Positions 58,352 through 64,000 of a stretch of DNA of 64,000 nucleotides are shown one piece after another; the stretch's first letter is position 1, and each line of letters opens with the position of its first letter. Source of the DNA: Cystobacter fuscus (GTDB taxonomy: Bacteria > Myxococcota > Myxococcia > Myxococcales > Myxococcaceae); assembly GCF_002305875.1 (NCBI RefSeq), contig NZ_CP022098.1, positions 11,408,001 to 11,472,000 of the forward strand. The letters run 5' to 3'. A model generated the notes under the pieces. The model saw nothing but the letters and a program-made list of their open reading frames with translations, did not search any database and had not been told where the DNA came from. The translations under genes were made by a program, and so were the position numbers.

Positions 58352-60573
58352 TGAAACGTCACCTCCACTCTCGGAACGTCACGCTGGACTTTGTTCATGG
58401 ATACATTGAGGCCACGTTCGTTTTTGGGCTTGAGATCGCCCCCCTCATAGAGGAGGCGGACTCTTCGGACTGGAACCTTGCTGCCCTCACGGAGAAGGAA
58501 CTGAAGCGATGGTCTACGGATGTCCAGCGTCCCACCGTAATACCCCAGGGCGTCCATCGCGTCCGCAATCATCCGCGCTTCCAGAGCCTTGCCTTGCAGT
58601 TCCGAGAGATTTCGGCTCTTGAAGCTGAACGTCTCCACACGCGGGAGCTGTCCGGTACTCGGACCCTCTTCGATGACGAGCACATCCGCGAAGCGCAGGC
58701 CGCTGCCCTGCTTCCACACGCCCACACTCCTCTCGATGCGCGGCCGGTCGAAGTCCCCGAGAAATTGCCGCTCGGCCCGAGGCCGCGCCGCGTCGGCCCG
58801 CAGTCTCTCCACCATGAGTCGCTCGAAGGCCATCCCCCGGGCGAATCCTCCCCGCATCCGCTCGTAGCCCTCCCAACGCAGCGGCCCCTCCACGGCCTTG
58901 CCCTGCTTGAGTTCCCCGAGGCGCTCCTCGCGGTAGGCGACGTACTCACTCCAGAGCGGGTTGCCTTCCGCTCCGGGAGGTGGGGCCTCCAGAACGGGCC
59001 GCTGCCGCTCCAACACCGCCACATCTCGGGGAAGGCGCGGTCCCGCGACATCCAGCTCCACCCACGCCAGCCGGGCCTCCAGCACCTCTCGGGTGAGCCC
59101 CGCCCGCTCATCCACCCACGCTTCCAGGCTCCCGAGACGCTCGGTGCTCAGAGTCCGCTTCGGAGTGGCCACGTCATCCGCCACGGAAGCCACTGTCCCA
59201 GGCCCCTTCCCCGTACCTCCCACCGGCGAACCAGAGCGCTGCGGCTTCGTCTGGGACAGCCACACCTGCGCCCGGGCCACATCTCCCCGCGCCTCACGCA
59301 AGGCCAGGGCCGCGTCCGCACCTCCCAGGGCCACGAAGTGGGCCGCTTCCCGCCGCGCCCGGATGTCCCGCAGCAACTCCCGCACGCCCTCCACTCCCAG
59401 CCGGGCTTCCCACTGCCGTCCCATCTCCTGGAGCACCGCCAGACGCCGAAGCCCTCGCACGCCTCCCGCCCCAAGGCCTGGAGTCCCTCGGGCCTCGGTC
59501 AGGGCACGCATGCCCCGGCCACCCGCGTACAGGCCCACCACCACCGCCGCTGGCGCCAGTTCGCGCGTGGCCTGCTCGTATTGGCCCCTCGACAGCGACG
59601 CCAGCCCCTGGCCCGTCCCCGCCACCAGGTAGGCGAAGCCCAGCGGCACTCCGAACGTCACCGCATCGAAGCTCCCCATCGCCACGCTGCCCGGGGCGAA
59701 GTGCCTCAGCGCCAGGGCCCACTCCACCTCATTCAGCGCCTCCTGGTAGGGCTCGGGCAACTGCTCCCTCCGTACGGACAACTCCGCATAGCGGGCACCG
59801 TCACTCACCTGGCTCGTGGACAGCGCATCCCGGGCGGCTCGGCCCAGCCCCCGCAGCACGTCACCCGCCCGCTCTCCCCGCTCCGGATAGGCCGAGAGCG
59901 GCATTCCGCGCGTCGCCAACTCCTCGCGCACCTCGGGCATCAGCCCCAGCGTCTGGCCCAACTGCTTGTCCCGAGCCAGCCACCGCAACACCGCGTCCAC
60001 TTCGTCATCATGGGCCGAGTGCAGCACGTAGAGGGCGAACACCTCGGCGAAGTAGGGGCCATAGCGCTCGGCGACGGCGAGCAGGAAGGAGACGCGCTTG
60101 CGGAGGAGCACTCCGGCGGCGTCCGCGCACACGGGCCCGAGTGCACCGAGCCGCATGGCTCGCCAGTCATCCAACGCCTCCACCAGCCGAGGCATGTCCA
60201 CCCGCTGCTGCAACGCCACGTACTCCGCGGGTGAGGCACACGTCAGGAAGGGGGCCAGCAACGCCTCCGCGTCTCCGGAGGAAAAATCGGGCCAACCCTC
60301 TGGCACCGCCACGCCTCCACAAGCCAGCGCCTTCCCCGCCTCCCACACCCCGGGTGGGGAATCCAGCTCAACGGACAAACCGCTCCCTCCCGTCCCCCTC
60401 GAGGCGACAGGCCGCGAGTGCAGGCCCCATCCACTCGTCAGGCTTCCGCGCGGCGAGCCCGTCGCGCACCCCGCCAGGAGCGCCAGCACGGCCAGCGCCA
60501 GGAACGACACGCCAATGCCTGTCGTCCCGGCGGTGCACCGTCGAGGAAGAAACGAGTGAGTCCTTGTCAGCAT
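58348..60573 (-). CDS. Large toxin-like lipoprotein with nuclease-like C terminus
   Basis: 741 aa from ATG 60573. Lipoprotein signal with lipobox LLAGC. A long helical body (about 70-560) includes a hydrophobic stretch (VTFGVPLGFAYLVAGTGQGL and APAAVVVGLYAGG). The C-terminal 200 residues (GSGLRFADVLVIEE, VETFSFKSRNLSELQGKALE, YGGTLDIRRPSLQFLLREG) resemble the PD-(D/E)XK-type tips of myxobacterial polymorphic toxins, with Asp and Ser-x-Lys as probable catalytic set. An immunity-like gene follows with a 4-nt overlap. Delivery by lipoprotein exchange or lysis is plausible; toxicity is inference. Confidence 0.75.
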   Translation of the reverse strand: MLTRTHSFLPRRCTAGTTGIGVSFLALAVLALLAGCATGSPRGSLTSGWGLHSRPVASRGTGGSGLSVELDSPPGVWEAGKALACGGVAVPEGWPDFSSGDAEALLAPFLTCASPAEYVALQQRVDMPRLVEALDDWRAMRLGALGPVCADAAGVLLRKRVSFLLAVAERYGPYFAEVFALYVLHSAHDDEVDAVLRWLARDKQLGQTLGLMPEVREELATRGMPLSAYPERGERAGDVLRGLGRAARDALSTSQVSDGARYAELSVRREQLPEPYQEALNEVEWALALRHFAPGSVAMGSFDAVTFGVPLGFAYLVAGTGQGLASLSRGQYEQATRELAPAAVVVGLYAGGRGMRALTEARGTPGLGAGGVRGLRRLAVLQEMGRQWEARLGVEGVRELLRDIRARREAAHFVALGGADAALALREARGDVARAQVWLSQTKPQRSGSPVGGTGKGPGTVASVADDVATPKRTLSTERLGSLEAWVDERAGLTREVLEARLAWVELDVAGPRLPRDVAVLERQRPVLEAPPPGAEGNPLWSEYVAYREERLGELKQGKAVEGPLRWEGYERMRGGFARGMAFERLMVERLRADAARPRAERQFLGDFDRPRIERSVGVWKQGSGLRFADVLVIEEGPSTGQLPRVETFSFKSRNLSELQGKALEARMIADAMDALGYYGGTLDIRRPSLQFLLREGSKVPVRRVRLLYEGGDLKPKNERGLNVSMNKVQRDVPRVEVTFQ

Positions 60574-60652
60574 GAGCGCCGCCCCGGAGGAAGCACAGCC
60601 TCCCCTCAGGGTAGTTCCGCTCCCTGACAATCTTCAGGAGACGCCCCGGCCC

Positions 60653-61954
60653 TCAGGAGGGCCGGCCGATGCCGAAGTAGGTGAAGCCCTCCTCGCGCGC
60701 GAGCCGGGGATCGATGACGTTGCGGCCATCGAAGATCGTGGGACTCTTCATCGTCGCCTTGAGCCGCTTCAGGTCCGGGTGGCGGAACTCGTTCCACTCC
60801 GTCACCAGGAAGATCGCATCGGCTCCCTCCGCCGCCGCGTAGCACGTGGGCGCGTACAACACCCGGTCGCCGAAGTAGCGGCGCGCGCCCTCGATTGCCA
60901 CCGGGTCATGGCATTGCACCCGCGCGCCCTTGCCGAGCAATCCCTCGATGAGTTCCACCGACGGCGCCTCCCGCATGTCGTCCGTCTTCGGCTTGAACGC
61001 CAGACCCCACACCGCGAAGGTGCGATCGGACAGGTCGCCAAAGTGTCTCAGCGCCTTGGTCAGCAGGCACCGCTTCTGCCTCGCGTTGGTGTTCTCCACC
61101 GCGCGCAGCAGGTCGAACTCCAGCCCCACGTCGCGCGCGGTGGCCGTCAGCGCCTTCACGTCCTTGGGAAAACAACTCCCGCCATAGCCAATCCCCGGGT
61201 GCAGGAAGGAATAGCCAATGCGCTTGTCCGCGCCCATTCCCTTGCGAACCTGCTCCACGTCCGCGCCCACCTTCTCGCAGAGCGCGGCCATGTCGTTCAT
61301 GAAGGAGATGCGCGTGGCGAGCATCGCGTTGGCCGCGTACTTGGTCAGCTCCGCCGAGCATGGATCCATGAAGAGGATCGGGTTCTCCGTGCGCACGAAG
61401 GGCGCGTACAGCTCGGCCATGAGCTTGCGCGCCCGCTCCGAGCGCGTGCCAATCACCACCCGGTCCGGCTTGAGGAAGTCCTCCAGCGCCGCCCCTTCCT
61501 TGAGGAACTCGGGGTTGGACACCACGTCGAACTCACACCGGGTGTGGCGGGCGATGACCTCATGCACCTTGTCCGCCGTGCCCACCGGCACCGTGCTCTT
61601 GTCCACGATGACCGTGTACTGCCGCAGCGCCCGGCCCACCTGCTCGGCGGCGGCGAGCACGTACTGGAGATCCGCTCGCCCGTTCTCCCCCTCGGGCGTC
61701 CCCACGGCGATGAACACCACTTGCGCGAGCCCCACCGTATCCGCCAGCTCCTCGGTGAAGTGCAACCGACCCGCGGCGACGTTGCGGCGCACCAGCTCCT
61801 CCAGGCCAGGCTCGTAGATGGGCACTTCGCCTCGCCTCAGCGCCTGGATCTTCCTCGGGTCGACGTCGATGCAGGTGACGTCGTGCCCCGACTCCGCGAA
61901 GCAGGTCCCTGCCACCAGACCCACGTACCCCGTACCAATGACCGCGATCTTCAT
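60653..61954 (-). CDS. ugd: UDP-glucose/GDP-mannose 6-dehydrogenase
   Basis: 433 aa from ATG 61954 (GAGGTGG upstream). N-terminal NAD fold AVIGTGYVGLVAGTCFAESG, IDVDPRKI; FIAVGTPEGENG; STVPVGTAD; catalytic Cys261 in GYGGSCFPKDVKAL; C-terminal SVELIEGLLGKGARVQCHDP. Complete UDP-glucose 6-dehydrogenase producing UDP-glucuronate for capsule, exopolysaccharide or LPS. Three glycosyltransferase-like genes stand immediately upstream on the same strand (20 nt from the nearest), consistent with a surface polysaccharide operon. Confidence 0.95.
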   Translation of the reverse strand: MKIAVIGTGYVGLVAGTCFAESGHDVTCIDVDPRKIQALRRGEVPIYEPGLEELVRRNVAAGRLHFTEELADTVGLAQVVFIAVGTPEGENGRADLQYVLAAAEQVGRALRQYTVIVDKSTVPVGTADKVHEVIARHTRCEFDVVSNPEFLKEGAALEDFLKPDRVVIGTRSERARKLMAELYAPFVRTENPILFMDPCSAELTKYAANAMLATRISFMNDMAALCEKVGADVEQVRKGMGADKRIGYSFLHPGIGYGGSCFPKDVKALTATARDVGLEFDLLRAVENTNARQKRCLLTKALRHFGDLSDRTFAVWGLAFKPKTDDMREAPSVELIEGLLGKGARVQCHDPVAIEGARRYFGDRVLYAPTCYAAAEGADAIFLVTEWNEFRHPDLKRLKATMKSPTIFDGRNVIDPRLAREEGFTYFGIGRPS

Positions 61955-61974
61955 AGGTCCCACCTCTCTCTCGT

Positions 61975-62631
61975 CTAGGGTTTCCGTCCTGAACTCACCG
62001 ACCGGGTGTAGTCCTCCAACGTCTCCGCGCGATGCGCCGCCGTATGCGCGGCCAGCACCCGGGCCCGCGCCTTCCTGCCCATCTCCTGGCGCTCCGCATC
62101 CGGCACCTCCTGGAGGTAGCGCCGTGTCTCCTCCCCGGAGCGCGAGATGAGGATCTCCTCGCCCGGCCGGAAGAAGGTGTCGAGCCCCTCCCACGCATCG
62201 CTGATGATGGGCACCGCGCACGCGGCTGCCTCGAACAGCCGCACACTCGGGGAGTAGCCCGCGCGCGTGAGCTTCGCCAGCGTCACCGGCGTGTCGATGT
62301 CATAGAAGGCCGAGACCCCTCGAGCCGTGCGTTGCACCCAGGCGCCCACCTCCACGCCCTGGGGCACGTACGAGCCCACCACGACCAGGTCCGCCCCGCG
62401 CACCGCGTCCGTGAAGCGGTCCTTCAGGTCCGCGAGGTCCGAGTACAGCTCGGTGCGCCCATAAGGAGGCCGGGGCATGTCGCGATTGGAGGCATACCAG
62501 GGCACATCCCGCTCGAGGAACAGCACGTCGTGCCCGCGCCGCACCAGCTCGCGCACCAGCCCCCGGTAGGTCGTGGCGTGTCCGTTGCCCCAGCTCGACG
62601 TGATGGACAGGCCGAGCATGACGATCCGCAT
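61975..62631 (-). CDS. CgeB-like glycosyltransferase, internally deleted
   Basis: 218 aa from ATG 62631 (GGAG about 10 nt upstream; ATG 62646 possible). N-terminal Rossmann part (LGLSITSSWGNGHATTYRGL, VLFLERDVPWYASNRD, YDIDTPVTLAKL) and C-terminal nucleotide-sugar domain (AGYSPSVRLFEAAACAVPII, FFRPGEEILI) are both well preserved. The region that in relatives lies between TLAKL and AGYSPS, about 140 residues including the start of the second domain, is missing with no frame change (junction near 62268). Family members are normally about 360 aa. The product is likely inactive unless the shortened form has another role. Confidence 0.78.
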   Translation of the reverse strand: MRIVMLGLSITSSWGNGHATTYRGLVRELVRRGHDVLFLERDVPWYASNRDMPRPPYGRTELYSDLADLKDRFTDAVRGADLVVVGSYVPQGVEVGAWVQRTARGVSAFYDIDTPVTLAKLTRAGYSPSVRLFEAAACAVPIISDAWEGLDTFFRPGEEILISRSGEETRRYLQEVPDAERQEMGRKARARVLAAHTAAHRAETLEDYTRSVSSGRKP

Positions 62632-62649
62632 CCGCTGCGTCTCCATGAC

Positions 62650-63564
62650 TCAAGCCACCCGCTCGTGAGCACCGGTGGAGGGAAGACCCAGCACCGCCTC
62701 CACCTTCGAGGCGCGATGGGCATACGTGTGCTCGGACAGCACGCGCTGGAGCGCCGCCTGGCCGATGCGCCGCGCCTCGGGCCCGCTCAGCGCGCGCACG
62801 TGCTCGGCGACCTCCTCGCCCGAGTGCGCCACGAGGATCTCCTTCCCGGGCTCCAGGAACAGCTCCACGCCCTTGAAGGCGTCGGTGAGGATGCAGGCTC
62901 CCGCGCCCGCGGCCTCGAACACCCGCGTGGCCGGCGAGAAGCCAAAGCGGGCCATGCTGTCCCGGTTGATGTTGAGCACCGCGCGCGCCGAGCAGTTCAG
63001 CGCGTTGTGGTCCTGCGTGTAGACGTGGCCCAGGTACTTCACGTTCTCCGGCAGGGCCCGGTCTCCCCAGCCACTGCCCCCCAGCAGGAAGCGAGAGCCG
63101 GGCAGGAGGCTCGCGGCCTTCAGGAAGAAGGCCTCCACGCGCGCCTCGCGGTCCGGCAGCCGGTTGCCCAGGAAGGCCAGGTCCCCCTCGAAGCGCGCCT
63201 CCGCCGCCACCGGGTGGTGGACCTGATTGCCCGGACGCCGCAGCTCCAGCACGCGCGCCTCGAGCAGGGCGTCGAATACGCCCACGCCGCTCGCCTTCAC
63301 CACCACGTCCGCGTCCCGAGCCTCCTCCAGGCAGCGCTCGAGCGCCTCCGTCCCCTGCGCGGAATAGACGACCACGCGCGCCCAGTCTGGATCCGCCAGG
63401 TCGCGGTGCTGCTGGCGCTCGTAGGCATCCGGCTCGTAGAAGGTGACGTGGTGCCCACGCTCGTGCAGCGCGCGGACGATGCCACGGTAATAGGTGGCCG
63501 CTCCGTTCCAGTAGGCCGAGACGAGGCTCGAGCCGAAGAAGGCGATACGCGACCCCTTGCTCAT
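62650..63564 (-). CDS. CgeB-like glycosyltransferase, likely internally deleted
   Basis: 304 aa from ATG 63564. Good matches: FFGSSLVSAYWNGAATYYRG, VTFYEPDAYERQQHRDLADP, VVVKASGVGVFDALLEARVL at the N terminus; FEGDLAFLGNRLPDREARVE, FLLGGSGWGD and FGFSPATRVFEAAGAGACIL at the C terminus. Between LELRRPGN and VHHPVA (residue about 112, near 63228) relatives carry roughly 60-70 more residues with a WDVDAPATL-type motif; here the join is direct and in frame. It follows the next upstream glycosyltransferase with a 4-nt overlap, and is followed after 18 nt by the shorter one. Confidence 0.8.
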   Translation of the reverse strand: MSKGSRIAFFGSSLVSAYWNGAATYYRGIVRALHERGHHVTFYEPDAYERQQHRDLADPDWARVVVYSAQGTEALERCLEEARDADVVVKASGVGVFDALLEARVLELRRPGNQVHHPVAAEARFEGDLAFLGNRLPDREARVEAFFLKAASLLPGSRFLLGGSGWGDRALPENVKYLGHVYTQDHNALNCSARAVLNINRDSMARFGFSPATRVFEAAGAGACILTDAFKGVELFLEPGKEILVAHSGEEVAEHVRALSGPEARRIGQAALQRVLSEHTYAHRASKVEAVLGLPSTGAHERVA

Positions 63565-64000
63565 GGGGTGATTCTTTCCCGCGCCAGCGGGTGACACAGT
63601 GAAGCGCTCAGGCCCAGGGACTGGCAGATGCGCAGAAGCTCCTCCACGCGGTGCCCACAGGTGTGGCGCGCGAACACCGTGCGCCGGCCGTGCTCCACCA
63701 GCTCGCGACGCAGCCCCTCGTCGGAGAGCAACGCGCGCAGGTGGCGCCGCATCTCCTCTCCATTGGCGGCCACGAGGAAGTCCCGGCCCGGAGTGAAGAG
63801 CCCCTCCGCGTCGGACCAGAGGGCCGACACCAGGGGAATGCCGCAGGCGAGCGCCTCGAAGGGGCGGATGGTGGGAATGCCGGGCAGCGCCTGGGTATAG
63901 GGCCGACGCGGCACGTGGACCGTCACACGCGCCTGGGCGAAGGCCTGGGGGGCGCGGTGATTGGGCAACCATCCCGCGTACTCGATGCCCGAGGCGGCGA
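63561..64000 (-). CDS. CgeB-like glycosyltransferase, N terminus outside window
   Basis: The frame is open to the window edge, so only the C-terminal 145 residues are seen. GIEYAGWLPNHRAPQAFAQA, RVTVHVPRRPYTQALPGIPT and IRPFEALACGIPLVSALWSD are the nucleotide-sugar-binding half of a CgeB/GT4-like glycosyltransferase, and LFTPGRDFLVAANGEEMRRH follows. The stop overlaps the ATG of the next gene (ATGA). Part of the polysaccharide operon with ugd. Confidence 0.85.
   Translation of the reverse strand, partial: AASGIEYAGWLPNHRAPQAFAQARVTVHVPRRPYTQALPGIPTIRPFEALACGIPLVSALWSDAEGLFTPGRDFLVAANGEEMRRHLRALLSDEGLRRELVEHGRRTVFARHTCGHRVEELLRICQSLGLSASLCHPLARERITP

Noticed and set aside
58267-60234. 655-codon plus-strand frame opposite the toxin-like lipoprotein
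   Set aside because: Composition is His/Arg/Pro/Gln-rich and begins inside another gene without a start signal.
1-64000. tRNA, rRNA, CRISPR or phage genes
   Set aside because: No cloverleaf, GTTCGA loop context, regularly spaced repeats or phage structural proteins were seen on either strand.

Overview
The window reads as chromosomal DNA of a delta-proteobacterial myxobacterium (Archangium/Cystobacter/Myxococcus-like). The reasons are very high GC, third-position G/C preference in every genuine gene, many lipoproteins, TonB and FHA proteins, several eukaryote-type Ser/Thr kinases, a delta-60 repeat protein, GON domains, and polymorphic-toxin-like lipoproteins with immunity partners. No rRNA, tRNA, CRISPR array, phage module or replication origin was seen.

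Layout. 1-5.4 kb (minus): FHA protein, TonB-dependent receptor and Cys-rich propeller-like lipoprotein, then a clear cobalamin riboswitch with its own promoter, then the start of another lipoprotein that leaves the window. 5.7-7.8 kb: small protein plus ComEA-like HhH protein, and a SAM methyltransferase. 8-10.6 kb: decayed area with a broken MBL-fold hydrolase, two copies of a Cys-rich peptide motif, and a perfect CRP-type palindrome. 10.6-14.3 kb: coupled ECF sigma/Ser-Thr kinase pair and a tandem GON-domain lipoprotein. 14.3-19.7 kb: delta-60 repeat membrane protein, and a divergent ABC exporter with an OmpR/histidine-kinase pair. 19.7-21.4 kb: repeat-rich debris with a truncated Rpn-family nuclease. 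21.4-26.7 kb: secreted esterases, a small outer-membrane-like protein and a ferritin-like (VioB-type) protein. 26.8-28.5 kb: an intact IS1182-family element inserted exactly between the stop codon of a FecCD permease remnant and the ribosome binding site of an alpha/beta hydrolase. 29.3-32 kb: immunity-gene debris and a nuclease-like/partner pair. 32.3-36 kb: two GH43 glycosidases. 36.3-39.7 kb: MscS channel and membrane Ser/Thr kinase. 40-43.9 kb: complete sulfate ABC operon (sbp-cysT-cysW-cysA). 43.9-46.5 kb: second nuclease-like lipoprotein/immunity pair and a methyltransferase. 46.7-52.4 kb: MarR regulator, DUF4175 protein, zinc metallopeptidase. 52.5-53.6 kb: alcohol dehydrogenase. 53.6-57 kb: a tight three-gene operon of Zn-ribbon pseudokinase, vWA protein and a divergent adenylosuccinate-synthetase homologue. 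57-60.6 kb: third toxin-like/immunity pair. 60.6-64 kb: UDP-sugar dehydrogenase and three CgeB-like glycosyltransferases.

Most interesting: (i) the pseudokinase/vWA/PurA-like operon, whose PurA-like enzyme keeps the IMP/GTP catalytic residues but has lost the aspartate-binding arginine loop; (ii) three independent modules with the same architecture, a signal-peptide protein with a PD-(D/E)XK-like C terminus followed by an immunity-like gene; (iii) two adjacent glycosyltransferase genes that each appear to carry an in-frame internal deletion; (iv) precise insertion of IS1182 in a CTAG junction of a former transport operon.
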